Source: DATMNI01 sp963817515 (GTDB lineage Bacteria; Acidobacteriota; Terriglobia; Bryobacterales; Bryobacteraceae). From it: a stretch of DNA of 64,000 nt. Each line of letters begins with the position of its first letter. Position 1 is the stretch's first letter. Below are positions 8,912-18,191 of the stretch, piece by piece. Under the pieces are notes generated by a model, which searched no databases, was not told the DNA's origin, and saw nothing but the letters and a program-made list of their open reading frames with translations. Location: NCBI GenBank assembly GCA_963817515.1, contig CAWFPJ010000031.1, positions 682,001-746,000 on the forward strand, in the 5' to 3' direction. The position numbers were made by a program, and so were the translations under genes.

Positions 8912-10258
8912 CTACACGGTCTCAGGCGTTGGATGCACCCATGGGCTGCGGTACGGGCGCCGCAACAGGCGGTTGGCTTCTTCGTCGCCGATCACGCGCT
9001 GCTTTTGCGGGTCCCACGCCAGCGTGCGCCCGGTGCTCATCGACAGGTTGGCCATGATACAACTCGCCGTCGAAATGTAGGCCTGCTCGATATCCGCCAC
9101 CGGCCTGCCGCGCTTGGCGATGGCGGCCAGGAAATCCTGCATGTGGTGCCGGATCGCCGGGGCGCACTGTTTTTCCAGATCCTTTTCGGTCTTGTCTTCG
9201 GGATACTGCTCCAACTCGTACGTCACGTCCTGGTGGATCGGCGACTGGCCCTTGACCGCCGGCGTATAGTCGTAGCTGTAGACGCTGGCCTTCAGGGTTC
9301 CCTTGTCGCCGTAGAGAGTGGCGCCCCACGCATACTTCGGATCGGGCGCATCGCCCCACGTCCGGTGCTGCCATACGATCTTCAGATCGTCGTATTCGAA
9401 AGTGGCAAGCTGCGTATCGGCGATGTTAGCCTTGCTGTGCTCTACCAGAATGCCGCCGCTTGAGCTGATGCGTTTAGGCCAGCCCAGATCCATCATCCAG
9501 CGAACCATGTCGAACATGTGGATGCACATGTCTCCCATGATCCCGTTGCCGTATTCCATGAAGGCGCGCCAGCTTCGCGGATGGACCAGCGCGTTGTATG
9601 GCCGCATAGGCGCGGGGCCGGTCCACATTTCATAATCCAGGTTGGCCGGGGGAGCGGTGTCCGGGGGATTGGTGGTCGCGCGCATGTGGTAATAGCAGTA
9701 GATCTCCACCAGCCCCACCTTGCCGAGCTTACCGGCCTGCACCACCTTTTCGCGGGCGTCCACCAGATGCGGCGTGCTGCGCCGCTGCGTTCCCACCTGC
9801 ACCACGCGGTTGTATTTGCGCGCCGCCGCCAGCATGGCCTGCCCTTCGACCACGTCCACGCTGATGGGCTTCTGGCAGTAAACGTCGGCTCCGGCTTTGA
9901 CGGCCTCGATCATGGCGAGAGCATGCCAGTGATCGGGCGTGCCCACCAGCACGATATCCAGATCCTTTTCGGCCAGCATCTTGCGGTAGTCGCCGTAAGT
10001 GCGCGGCTTCTTCTTCGATGCCTGCCGCTCGGAAGTCATCTCCGCGGCATCGGCCAGCATGCGCGAATCCACGTCGCAGAGCGAGACCACCTCCACCGGC
10101 GACACCTGGATCAGGCGGAACAAATCGGTCTTGCCATACCAGCCGCAGCCGATCAGGCCGACGCGAAGCTTCTTCTGGTCGGCCGCCTGTTGCGCGTAAC
10201 TGCGAGCCAACGAACCCAGCCCCGCGGCAGAGGTGTAAACGAATTGACGGCGATTCAT
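8912..10258 (-). CDS. Gfo/Idh/MocA-family oxidoreductase with leader peptide
   Basis: 448 aa. The start MNRRQFVYTSAAGLG is a twin-arginine-like leader. The Rossmann nucleotide-binding motif follows (VGLIGCGWYGKTDL, about 33-46); the usual EKP motif is present as CQKPISVD, with Gln replacing Glu. The C-terminal alpha/beta dimerisation domain includes GGILVEHSKANIAD. These enzymes oxidise or isomerise sugars or inositols with NAD(P); the substrate is unknown. GGAGAG precedes the ATG. It is the last gene of a minus-strand run starting at 13653, only 15 bases behind the sugar isomerase gene, a common pairing in acidobacterial and planctomycete sugar loci. Confidence 0.85.
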   Translation of the reverse strand: MNRRQFVYTSAAGLGSLARSYAQQAADQKKLRVGLIGCGWYGKTDLFRLIQVSPVEVVSLCDVDSRMLADAAEMTSERQASKKKPRTYGDYRKMLAEKDLDIVLVGTPDHWHALAMIEAVKAGADVYCQKPISVDVVEGQAMLAAARKYNRVVQVGTQRRSTPHLVDAREKVVQAGKLGKVGLVEIYCYYHMRATTNPPDTAPPANLDYEMWTGPAPMRPYNALVHPRSWRAFMEYGNGIMGDMCIHMFDMVRWMMDLGWPKRISSSGGILVEHSKANIADTQLATFEYDDLKIVWQHRTWGDAPDPKYAWGATLYGDKGTLKASVYSYDYTPAVKGQSPIHQDVTYELEQYPEDKTEKDLEKQCAPAIRHHMQDFLAAIAKRGRPVADIEQAYISTASCIMANLSMSTGRTLAWDPQKQRVIGDEEANRLLRRPYRSPWVHPTPETV

Positions 10259-10273
10259 GGTCTCTCCTTCCGG

Positions 10274-11302
10274 TTACGCCAGCAGCTTTTTCGTGTATTG
10301 AATGCTGGCTTCCAGGTCCTCGCGTTCCTGTTGTATGGCGGCCTCGCGGCTGGCGGCGCGCGGTTGCGGCGGCCGGGCTTTGCCGCGTTCGGCAATTTCC
10401 AAGAAGCGCTCGAATTCCCACGCCGGCGTGGTGCGGTAGGCATCCCAGAACTTGGGGTCGCGGTAAGGGAAGATGCGCGGCCCCGTCACAATGCATTCCA
10501 TCGAAAGCGCGCGGCCGGGGCACAGCGACGCATACTGGCGCACATACTCATCGATATTCACGTTGCCCTCGCCCATCCGCACCCATGCGACCGCCGCGCC
10601 TTCGGGCACCCGCCACACGGCGGAATCGCGAACGTGGCTGGTGAGCACGTAAGGGTGGAGCGTGGCCAGCGTGAGGTGCGGATCTTCGATGGTCCATAGG
10701 GGATTGCCGGAATCCAGGCAGACGCCCACGAAATCGCGCCCGGCTTCCTCCACCAGCACTTTCAACTCGCGCGCCTGCATGTCGCCCGCATGGTTTTCGA
10801 TGGCGATCTTGATGCCCGCGTCAACGGCCTTCGAGCGGATGTTGCGCAGCACCTTCACAGTGCTCTCGATATGGCTTTCGATAGGCCCGGGACGCCTGTC
10901 GTCCATGCTGCCAAGCACGCAGCGGACAATCTTCGATCCGACGATTCTAGCGGACTCGATCATGTGGACCAGTTGTTCTTCCGCCGTGCCGGCCTTGGCG
11001 TCGAACATCTTCGAGGTGGGGCAGATGGACTTCATCCCGATCTCAACATCGATGCCAAGCTTCTCAGCGTGCTGCCGAACCTTGCGCAGGTTGTCGGGTT
11101 CGAGATTGCCAATGAATCGAATCTCCGAAAAATGGACCACCCTGGCCTTCTGTTCCGCGCAGTAATCCAGAAACTGGAAGGGTGTCCAGTTTTGCGACCG
11201 CAGGCTGAAGAGATCGATGCCAAGCTTCACGCCGGGCCCGTTCTCCGCCGCCCGAACAAAAGGGGCCGCGGCTGCCATTGCGATTATCCGGCGTCTGGTC
11301 AT
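10274..11302 (-). CDS. Sugar phosphate isomerase/epimerase-like TIM-barrel protein
   Basis: 342 aa with a short Arg-led leader (MTRRRIIAMAAAAPFVRAA). The body is an AP-endonuclease-family-2 (xylose-isomerase-like) barrel: GIDLFSLRSQNWTPFQFLDY at the start, IAIENHAGDM carrying the Glu and His expected at the metal site, and GVCLDSGNPLW for a further ligand. Such proteins interconvert keto sugars or inosose-type products and often act with Gfo/Idh/MocA enzymes, like the one 15 bases downstream. No clear ribosome-binding site was seen at this ATG. Substrate unknown. Confidence 0.8.
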   Translation of the reverse strand: MTRRRIIAMAAAAPFVRAAENGPGVKLGIDLFSLRSQNWTPFQFLDYCAEQKARVVHFSEIRFIGNLEPDNLRKVRQHAEKLGIDVEIGMKSICPTSKMFDAKAGTAEEQLVHMIESARIVGSKIVRCVLGSMDDRRPGPIESHIESTVKVLRNIRSKAVDAGIKIAIENHAGDMQARELKVLVEEAGRDFVGVCLDSGNPLWTIEDPHLTLATLHPYVLTSHVRDSAVWRVPEGAAVAWVRMGEGNVNIDEYVRQYASLCPGRALSMECIVTGPRIFPYRDPKFWDAYRTTPAWEFERFLEIAERGKARPPQPRAASREAAIQQEREDLEASIQYTKKLLA

Positions 11303-11354
11303 GCAAATATTATCTGCCTGTAGAAGGCCGAAGTGTTGGAGTGGCCGGGCCCAC

Positions 11355-12677
11355 CTAACTCTGCGCCGTACCTGACTTCCGGCGCCAGATGAAGTAGAAC
11401 GGAATGCCCGCGGCGGTAAGCAAGAGTGCGCCGATCGATGGTTTGGGCTGGTTCACCAGCGCGTCCACCAGGAACCAGACCGAAACCACCAGAAACACCC
11501 ACAACGTGGCCGGATAGCCCCACATCCGGTACGGCCGCGGAGCATCGGGCGCCCGCCGCCGCAGCACCCGCACGGCCGCCACGCTCATGGTGTAGAAGAT
11601 CCAGGCCGAAAGTATGGTGTAGGAAAAAAGCGTCTCGTAGGAGCCCGTCGCAATCAGCACACCGGTCCACAGAGCCTGCACCGCGATGGCGAATGCCGGC
11701 GTCTGGAAACGCGGATGAATACGCCCGAAACGGCTGAAGAAGATTCCGTCCCGCGCTTGCGCAAAAGGAATGCGCGCGCCGGTCAGAATGCAGCCGTTGA
11801 TAGCTCCGATGATCGACAGCAGCACTACCGCCGATAGCGCCGACGCCCCGGCAGGACCCATGGTGCGTTCGGCCACGGCTGCACCTACGCGCTCAGTTGC
11901 CGCGATTTCCGGTACCGTCATCACGTTCATATAGGCCATGTTCGCGGACACGTACAGCACCATCACCGCACCCATCCCGAGTGCCAGCGATCTGGGCAGA
12001 TTGCGTTGCGGGTTGGTCACTTCGCCGGCCACGAAACTCACATAGCTCCAGCCGTTGTACGCCATCAGGCAGGCGGTCATCGTCAGGCCGATGCCGCTGT
12101 ACGAGAAAGCATGTGCCGCCATGTTCACCGCGCGCATACCCTGCGGCACGGCGCCATGCGGCACGAATGCGGCGGCAGTAATCAGCAGCATCAGCCCCAC
12201 GATCTTCATCGAAGTGAAGACCCGCTGAATCCACGCGCCTTCCTTCACTCCGATGTAATTGGCGGCCGAGAGCACCGCCACCAGCGCCAGCGAAACCATG
12301 GTGCGCGTGGCGGGCGTCAGAGGGATGAAGTGATCCAGATAAATCGAGAAGCCCACGGCCAGGAACGCGATGCCTCCGGGTATCGCCGCCAGCACAAACA
12401 CCCAGCCGCAGAGAAACGCGCACCCCGGACCGTAGGCTTCCCGCAGGTAAACATACTGGCCGCCGGTGGCCGGCATCATGGCCCCCAGTTCCGCGTAAGC
12501 CTGCGCGCCGAAATATGACAGCACGCCGGCCGCGACCCATACCGCGATGATGGCGGGGCCCGAAGGCAGGCTCCGCGCGATCACATTGGGCAGCAGAAAA
12601 ATTCCGGAGCCGATGACAATTCCGATTACAATGGACGTCGCATCGAAGAGCCCGAGCTTGCGCGGCAGTTGATCCAT
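11355..12677 (-). CDS. APC-superfamily amino acid/polyamine permease
   Basis: 440 aa with about twelve hydrophobic segments. The first helix holds the APC signature (GIVIGSGIFLLPN) and the segment PATGGQYVYLREAYGP matches the amino acid transporter group. C-terminal strings RAPDAPRPYRMWGYP are typical of the bacterial LAT-like/APA permeases. It should move an amino acid or amine across the inner membrane by exchange or symport. Only 4 bases separate it from the PIG-L deacetylase gene upstream, so the two are very likely co-transcribed. Uptake of an amino compound released by that deacetylase is an attractive but unproven link. Confidence 0.85.
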   Translation of the reverse strand: MDQLPRKLGLFDATSIVIGIVIGSGIFLLPNVIARSLPSGPAIIAVWVAAGVLSYFGAQAYAELGAMMPATGGQYVYLREAYGPGCAFLCGWVFVLAAIPGGIAFLAVGFSIYLDHFIPLTPATRTMVSLALVAVLSAANYIGVKEGAWIQRVFTSMKIVGLMLLITAAAFVPHGAVPQGMRAVNMAAHAFSYSGIGLTMTACLMAYNGWSYVSFVAGEVTNPQRNLPRSLALGMGAVMVLYVSANMAYMNVMTVPEIAATERVGAAVAERTMGPAGASALSAVVLLSIIGAINGCILTGARIPFAQARDGIFFSRFGRIHPRFQTPAFAIAVQALWTGVLIATGSYETLFSYTILSAWIFYTMSVAAVRVLRRRAPDAPRPYRMWGYPATLWVFLVVSVWFLVDALVNQPKPSIGALLLTAAGIPFYFIWRRKSGTAQS

Positions 12678-12681
12678 GCGG

Positions 12682-13653
12682 CTACTTCAACGGCACCGCA
12701 TTTTGCTTGACGTATCTGTCAACGGTTGATCCCGATCCCCCAACGGTGGCTGCCGCAGGCCCCACATAATGGAATGCTTCGGCGTACTGAACGCCGTACT
12801 TTTTGCCCAGTTCGCGATTGCCCGCCAGCACGAATTCCCGGATGTAGTTGCGATCGGCGGTAAGATCGTCGTCTCCCAGCAACGGCAGCTTCTTCCCCTG
12901 CCGCGCCAGCTCAGCCCGCAGCTTCGATCCATGGTGGCCGCCCGGACCCTTAGCCACGTTGCACAGGTTGGCGTCGATCTTCTTTTCGATCGTGCCGCTG
13001 ATATCCACCACGCGTGTGATATCCGGATGCCGCACGTAATAGTATTTGTCGGTGACCGCGCGTGCTTCCAGTCCCGCCGCAAGCTGCTCCGGATAATCGT
13101 GAACGCGGCCCGCCATCCAGCTTGCCGCTTCCACGCAGTGGCCCAGCACGTAATGGTCGGGGTTCTCCTCGTCGTGCCCCCACGGATCGTAGCAGAACAC
13201 GGTGTCCACCTTTAGAAAACGAAACAGGAAAATCAATCGGCAGATCAACTCGTTGCGCGAGATATCGCTCATCCTGTGATTGTTGTAATTGAGAGCGAAA
13301 TCCCGCTTCAGGCCTAACGCGCGAGCCTGTTCGGCTACCTCGCGTTCGTTGCGAAGGACGTTCTCGCCGACCGTACCGGGCTCACCCACATCGTCGCCCA
13401 TGTCGTCGTTCGTGGCGCGGATCATGTAACCGGTATAGCCTTCCTGAATCAGCTTGGCCACAGTGCCGGCGCATAGCAGCGCGACATCATCGGAGTGCGG
13501 TTGGATCGCGACCAGCACTTTCCCCCGGTGCGGTGTACCCGTCAATGGGCGTTCGAAAAAGGGAGGTGCCGAAGCCTGCTGCCCGCTGGCGGTCTCCAGT
13601 TTCAGAACCGACAAGCCGGCCAGCGCACGGGTGAAGAATTCGCGCCTTTGCAT
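12682..13653 (-). CDS. PIG-L (LmbE-like) deacetylase, exported
   Basis: 323 aa with a leader resembling a twin-arginine signal (MQRREFFTRALAGLSVL). The zinc site of PIG-L/LmbE de-N-acetylases is visible: QPHSDD at 51-56, and NPDHYVLGH later for the third ligand. Family members remove N-acetyl groups from glucosamine conjugates. The bacillithiol deacetylase BshB belongs to this family and bshC lies just upstream at 13741, but the leader suggests an extracytoplasmic role, so I do not call it BshB. It heads the minus-strand run that continues with the APC permease. Confidence 0.82.
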   Translation of the reverse strand: MQRREFFTRALAGLSVLKLETASGQQASAPPFFERPLTGTPHRGKVLVAIQPHSDDVALLCAGTVAKLIQEGYTGYMIRATNDDMGDDVGEPGTVGENVLRNEREVAEQARALGLKRDFALNYNNHRMSDISRNELICRLIFLFRFLKVDTVFCYDPWGHDEENPDHYVLGHCVEAASWMAGRVHDYPEQLAAGLEARAVTDKYYYVRHPDITRVVDISGTIEKKIDANLCNVAKGPGGHHGSKLRAELARQGKKLPLLGDDDLTADRNYIREFVLAGNRELGKKYGVQYAEAFHYVGPAAATVGGSGSTVDRYVKQNAVPLK

Positions 13654-13740
13654 GACACATCATTAGACAGGAATAAGAGAACGCAGTCAACCGGGCGAAA
13701 CCGAAACCGGGGAAACCGAGCCGCGACCGTAAGGGAGCGT

Positions 13741-15315
13741 TCAAACCACCATCACGCGGTGGTCCGTACATTCCAGTTCGATCGCCCCGTAAATCTGGCC
13801 GATAAGATCCAGGCCATGCTTGGCCAGAAACGGGAGGATAGAATACAGCCGCTCTTGCAGGTGCCGCTCGGGGTAGATCAGCCCGGAGAGCGATGCCGCA
13901 TCGCGCGCCGCCCGTTCATCGCGGCGCATAGCCTCGCGGCCGGCCTTGCGCTCAATCTTGCCAAGCTGATACTGGATCTTCTTGGCGCTGCGGTCAAGCG
14001 CCAGCGCCAGCGTTGGGTCGAAGCCGGCCAGCTCACCGCGCAAACGGGCCACGGCTCCATCTACCGTGGCCGTGGTTTCGCGTATGGCGCCGGTCAATCG
14101 TGGAGGCACCAGCTTCCCGGAGATCCGCTCGCGCAGCCAGTCTTCTCCCTGGAAGAAATCCGTAAGTGCCAGGCCGTAACGGTCCATCAGCTTGACGCTT
14201 CGCGTATCCAGGATCGTAAAACCGGTGCGCGGCACGGCTACCGGCATGCGGCCCAGAATGGTGCGGTAGACGGTTTCGGATTGCGCCAGATAAGCGATCT
14301 CCGCCGGGCCGCCGATGTAAGCTACGGTCGGCACCATGGAATCCTGCACCACAGGGCGGAGCACGGCGTTGGGAGAAAGCGACGCCGCACGCTCCATCAG
14401 TTCTTCGGTACTGAAGCGGCGGCCGTTGAGCGTGTATTCGCGTTCATGGCGACGCAGCGCCAGGCGCTTGCCGTTTTCGAGCAGAAAGAACAGCGATGTG
14501 TGGTCCTCCACGTGGACCTGCGCGTGATACCCGGCCCCGGCCAGTTCGCGATTGCGGTCCAGCAGGTGCGCGGTCAACTCAGGTGCGGCTTCCACAGCGG
14601 CGCGAATCGCCGGCGCCGCCAGTTCGCGAAAAGCCGGAAGCATGGGGTCTATCTGGAGAACGTCGAACTCAGCCAAAAGACGCCGTAACAGTTCGCCGAA
14701 CGCCTTCCCCATGGTGTTGCCGGCGCGATAGGTTTCCTCCACCAGCCCGGCCACTTCTTCCGCAAACGGCAGGCCTTGCAGGGCCGCGCGCAGTTCGTTC
14801 ACCGGCGGGGCCAGGAGCTCGACCTCGCCAACCGGCTGCCCGCTTACCGAGCGGCGCATCTCCAGCTTTTCGGGCCGGTGTTCGCGATTGAAAACCCAGG
14901 CGTGATTGACCTCGGCGAAATCGTGGTCTTCGGTGGCCAGCCAGAACATCGGAACCGCGGGGATGCCATTCTCCGTTAACCAGGCCGCGGTTTTTACCGC
15001 ATGCAGCACTTTGTAAATTGTGTAAGCCGGGCCCGAAAATAGCCCGACCTGCTGGCCCGTGACCACCGCCACGGTTCCCGGTTGAGCCAATTTCTGGAGC
15101 GCCGGGCTGGGCGGATTTTGCACCTGTAAAGCAGTCACCAGGGCGGCGCGCCGATCGCCGGAAAGCTGAACCTCACCGGCTGCGGCGCGATAGTCATCCA
15201 GGCTGCGAACGGGATAGCGGTAGAACGGCGCCGTGCGGTCGGGATGGTACAGTACGTCCGCGAAGAGTCGCGTAGTATTCGGCAAGTCGCTCTGGCGGAC
15301 GCAGGTACAGTGCAT
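13741..15315 (-). CDS. bshC: Bacillithiol synthase BshC (cysteine-adding enzyme)
   Basis: 524 aa, near the usual 530-540. The hallmark VVTGQQVGLFSGPAYTIYK (about 83-101) and WLATEDHDFAEVNH are diagnostic of BshC, a Rossmann-core protein with a C-terminal coiled coil, here around RLRGELAGFDPTLALAL to GKIERKAGREAMRR. It catalyses the last step of bacillithiol synthesis, joining cysteine to glucosaminyl-malate, in the cytoplasm. Bacillithiol genes are known in acidobacteria. bshA was not seen in the window; a PIG-L deacetylase follows but seems exported. No strong ribosome-binding site at the ATG. Confidence 0.93.
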   Translation of the reverse strand: MHCTCVRQSDLPNTTRLFADVLYHPDRTAPFYRYPVRSLDDYRAAAGEVQLSGDRRAALVTALQVQNPPSPALQKLAQPGTVAVVTGQQVGLFSGPAYTIYKVLHAVKTAAWLTENGIPAVPMFWLATEDHDFAEVNHAWVFNREHRPEKLEMRRSVSGQPVGEVELLAPPVNELRAALQGLPFAEEVAGLVEETYRAGNTMGKAFGELLRRLLAEFDVLQIDPMLPAFRELAAPAIRAAVEAAPELTAHLLDRNRELAGAGYHAQVHVEDHTSLFFLLENGKRLALRRHEREYTLNGRRFSTEELMERAASLSPNAVLRPVVQDSMVPTVAYIGGPAEIAYLAQSETVYRTILGRMPVAVPRTGFTILDTRSVKLMDRYGLALTDFFQGEDWLRERISGKLVPPRLTGAIRETTATVDGAVARLRGELAGFDPTLALALDRSAKKIQYQLGKIERKAGREAMRRDERAARDAASLSGLIYPERHLQERLYSILPFLAKHGLDLIGQIYGAIELECTDHRVMVV

Positions 15316-15392
15316 GCTGTAGGTTCGGCTTACGGGATCAGCTTAGCAGATGATGGCGCGTTGCCGGGGGATTCAACCGGCCGGCAAAATCA

Positions 15393-16709
15393 TCATCCGG
15401 CGGGCAAAATCTTCGAGATGTCGTTGTAGAGCGCAAACGCGACAATCACCATAATGCAGACAAAGCCGACCTTAAACACGGCCTCCTTCACATTGAGGCT
15501 CAGGTCTCGCTGCATTGCCATCTCCACCAGCAACATCAAAATGACACCGCCATCCAGGATCGGGATGGGCAGCAAATTGAAAATGGCCAGATTCAGGCTG
15601 ACCATCGACATCAGCATGAAGAATGCTGAGGGACCTTCCCGGGCTGCGTCGCCTGCCATTACACCGATTCCGATGGGCCCCGAAAGGTTCTTCGGTGACA
15701 TCCGGCGCTCCACCATGCCTTTGAGGACCTGCACAATCAGCATGGCGTCTTTGGCGTTCTGCCGTAAGGATTCGTTGAACGCAGCGGGGAAAGAAAGCTT
15801 GACGGTGATCAGATCCAGCTTCGGCTGCACGCCGATCATCCAGCGCGCCGGGCCATCGATCTTAGCGAATGCCGGCTGCACCGTCACATGATGCCTCTCG
15901 CCGTTGCGTTCGTAAACGATGTCGATCGGCTTTCCGCCGGTGTTTTTGATGATCTCCTGGAACTTGAGCCAGAAGCGGATCGGCTGCCCGTTGGCCTCCA
16001 GGAGACGATCGCCCTTCTTCAGGCCCGCTACGTCCGCCGGCATGCCGGGTTCGACCAAACCCAGGTGGACCTGTGGATCCCAGCCGGCGAACCCGAAGCC
16101 GGAGCGCTCGTCGAGCGTGGGCGACACCACTGTATCGAAGCGCTTACTGTTGCGTTCGATTGTGAGGTGCATGGGCCGGTACGCGCTCGCCACCTCTTTG
16201 CGCCCGACATCCTCCCAAGTGGGATTATCCTGGCCATCCAGTTTGACGATGCGGTCGCCATCCTGAATGCCGGCCTTGGCCGCCGGCGAATCCGGCATCA
16301 CGTGGCCAATCACCGCTTGCATATCGGCGTCCGAGACCTTCTGATGTTTGATCATGTTGAGTCCGGTCACCAGACCCACCGCCAGCACCACGTTCATGAA
16401 TGGCCCGGCGAAGGCGATGATCAAGCGCTGCCAGCGCGGCTTCGCAAGCAGGGAGCGCGGGTCTTGGACGTTGTCGTCGGCCGCCTGCTCGCCGGCCATT
16501 TTGACGTACCCGCCGAACAGGATGAGCGAGAACCGGTAGTCCGTTTCGCCGCGCCGGAATCCGAAAAGGCGCGGACCGAACCCAAAACTGAAAGCCTCCA
16601 CTCGGACGTCGAAGAACCGGGCTGCCCAAAAGTGCCCCAGCTCGTGGATCATGATCATGACCCCGATCAGGACGAGCAGCCATAAAACGTTTTCACTAAT
16701 CAGCAGCAT
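15393..16709 (-). CDS. rseP: Site-2 intramembrane metalloprotease RseP
   Basis: 438 aa. Residues 22-26 form the zinc motif HELGH in the first membrane helix, and the second conserved motif is NLLPIPILDGG near residue 380. Two PDZ domains lie between, at about 130-215 (HVMPDSPAAKAGIQDGDRI) and 220-300 (LVEPGMPADVAGLKKGDRL). Members cleave anti-sigma factors or signal peptides within the membrane. TTGAGG precedes the ATG. It follows dxr by 6 bases, a very common bacterial pairing in the envelope/isoprenoid gene cluster. The target here is unknown; the ECF sigma system at 33.5 kb is one possibility but has no direct link. Confidence 0.95.
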   Translation of the reverse strand: MLLISENVLWLLVLIGVMIMIHELGHFWAARFFDVRVEAFSFGFGPRLFGFRRGETDYRFSLILFGGYVKMAGEQAADDNVQDPRSLLAKPRWQRLIIAFAGPFMNVVLAVGLVTGLNMIKHQKVSDADMQAVIGHVMPDSPAAKAGIQDGDRIVKLDGQDNPTWEDVGRKEVASAYRPMHLTIERNSKRFDTVVSPTLDERSGFGFAGWDPQVHLGLVEPGMPADVAGLKKGDRLLEANGQPIRFWLKFQEIIKNTGGKPIDIVYERNGERHHVTVQPAFAKIDGPARWMIGVQPKLDLITVKLSFPAAFNESLRQNAKDAMLIVQVLKGMVERRMSPKNLSGPIGIGVMAGDAAREGPSAFFMLMSMVSLNLAIFNLLPIPILDGGVILMLLVEMAMQRDLSLNVKEAVFKVGFVCIMVIVAFALYNDISKILPAG

Positions 16710-16715
16710 ATAGCC

Positions 16716-17909
16716 TCAAGCCGTCACGGGGCCTGCCGCGCGCGCCGTTACCAGCTCGCGGGCCAAAGTTCGCGACTCATCGTCAATCTCCAGAATATCG
16801 TCAATCGTTCGCGGTGTCCGGACCGGCATCCTGGAGAGCGTTTCCGAAACGATCTCGTAGATGGAGAGAAAGCCGATTCTGCGGTCCAAAAAGGCTTCTA
16901 CGGCAATCTCATCGGCAGCGTTCAATGTGCAGGTGGCCGAACCACCAGTTTCCTGGCACTGGTATGCCAGTTTAAGAAGTGGAAATTTTCCAAAATCTGG
17001 CGGCAGGAATTCCCACTGGCGCGCCTCCGTCCAGTCGATCTTGGGGACCGGCGCCGACTGGCGGTCAGGGTAAGTCAGGGCGTACTGGATCGGCATCCGC
17101 ATGTCGGTCGCAGAAACCTGCGCAAGTACACTGCCATCGCTGTACTCGATCATCGCGTGTACGGTGGATTGCGGGTGGATTACCACATCTACTTCGGACG
17201 GAGCAAAATCGAACAGCCAGCAGGCTTCGATTACCTCGAAGCCCTTATTCATCAGGGTAGCGCAGTCGATCGTAATGCGGTTGCCCATCCTCCAGGTAGG
17301 ATGATTGAGGGCCTGCTGGGGCGTCACAAACGCCAGCGCCTCCTTAGCCGTGTTACGAAAGGGGCCGCCCGAGGCCGTGAGGATGAGCTTCGAAACCTGC
17401 TGCCGGTTGCCTGCCCGCAGGCACTGATGCGCGCCGTTATGCTCGCTATCTACAGGCAACAGCTCAGCTTGGTGTTCCCGCACGGCGTCCATCACCAGCT
17501 TGCCTCCGGACACCAGCACTTCCTTATTAGCCAGCCCCACCCGCTTACCCAGACAGATTGCCTCATAGGTAGCTTCGAGACCGGCCACGCCGACAATCGC
17601 CGAGATCACGGTGTCTACTTCGCCGGCGGTGGCGGCTTGAACGCGAGCGGCGTCACCGCAGAGCAGTTCGGGCCAGTCCGCGCGCGGCAGACCAGACTCC
17701 ACCAGCCTGGCCGACAGACGTGCCAAACTCTCCGAAGTTGCCACCGCTGCAACTTTGGGGCGGAACTCGGCAATTTGGGAGGCCAACACCTCCACGTTGT
17801 GCCCGGCGACTAAGGCATACACCTGATAGAGGTGGCGGCTGTTCCGAACAACGTCCAGAGTGTTGGTCCCAATCGATCCGGTCGAACCCAGAACGGTCAG
17901 TGTCTTCAT
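16716..17909 (-). CDS. dxr: 1-deoxy-D-xylulose 5-phosphate reductoisomerase
   Basis: 397 aa, the full family length. The NADPH motif TVLGSTGSIGTNTLDV is at residues 4-19. The catalytic region has LANKEVLVSGG and LLPVDSEHNGAHQCL, where the Asp and Glu bind the metal, followed by TASGGPFR and HPTWRMGNRITIDCATLMNKG. It converts DXP to 2-C-methyl-D-erythritol 4-phosphate in the MEP isoprenoid pathway. rseP follows 6 bases downstream. Upstream is a 282-base AT-rich leader with strong pairing potential. Confidence 0.97.
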   Translation of the reverse strand: MKTLTVLGSTGSIGTNTLDVVRNSRHLYQVYALVAGHNVEVLASQIAEFRPKVAAVATSESLARLSARLVESGLPRADWPELLCGDAARVQAATAGEVDTVISAIVGVAGLEATYEAICLGKRVGLANKEVLVSGGKLVMDAVREHQAELLPVDSEHNGAHQCLRAGNRQQVSKLILTASGGPFRNTAKEALAFVTPQQALNHPTWRMGNRITIDCATLMNKGFEVIEACWLFDFAPSEVDVVIHPQSTVHAMIEYSDGSVLAQVSATDMRMPIQYALTYPDRQSAPVPKIDWTEARQWEFLPPDFGKFPLLKLAYQCQETGGSATCTLNAADEIAVEAFLDRRIGFLSIYEIVSETLSRMPVRTPRTIDDILEIDDESRTLARELVTARAAGPVTA

Positions 17910-18032
17910 TGGATCGGAAATCCCAGGCTACCTGTCATCATATCATGCAGGAACGAACCCAATTTGCCATGGTATAAAAACGTACATCGCTTGGTGCAAT
18001 TTCAGATTTGGGTTTGTTTCGGGGTTTTCTTT

Positions 18033-18143
18033 TTGGAAGGTCCTCTAAACCCTTTCGGGCGCCGGGGAGGATTGCTTCAGGGGTCTTTTTTTTTAGAGGT
18101 TAGTCTCGCTTTGGTGGGAGTTGCCTCCCCGGCTTACTTCCAA
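18033..18143 (-). ncRNA. Candidate pseudoknot-forming RNA in the dxr leader
   Basis: The 282 bases between the dehydrogenase stop and the dxr start are AT-rich compared with both flanks and contain nested and interleaved complementary arms: an outer 7-bp pair (18033-18039 with 18137-18143), a 10-bp GC-rich pair GCCGGGGAGG/CCTCCCCGGC (18061-18070 with 18124-18133) and an 8-bp pair (18042-18049 with 18092-18099) that interleaves with it, giving pseudoknot topology. On the minus strand a CCC-GAAA-GGG hairpin (18050-18059) and a GGGAG-GCAA-CTCCC hairpin (18116-18129) both have GNRA loops; the second competes with the 10-bp stem. An A9 run crosses the structure. I do not recognise an Rfam family. 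It could be a cis-regulatory leader of dxr or a separate small RNA. Confidence 0.4.
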
Positions 18144-18191
18144 TAATAGTAGATTCTGAATTTGGAATCAACTGTTTTTTATATTTTTTTT

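Noticed and set aside
13495..14688. 397-aa frame antisense to bshC and the PIG-L gene
   Set aside because: Spans two real genes on the other strand and lacks a ribosome-binding site or domain.
17910..18100. Lys-rich open stretch on the minus strand ending as ATGA at the dxr start
   Set aside because: It has no start codon and is preceded by a stop in frame; better explained by the A-rich structured leader.
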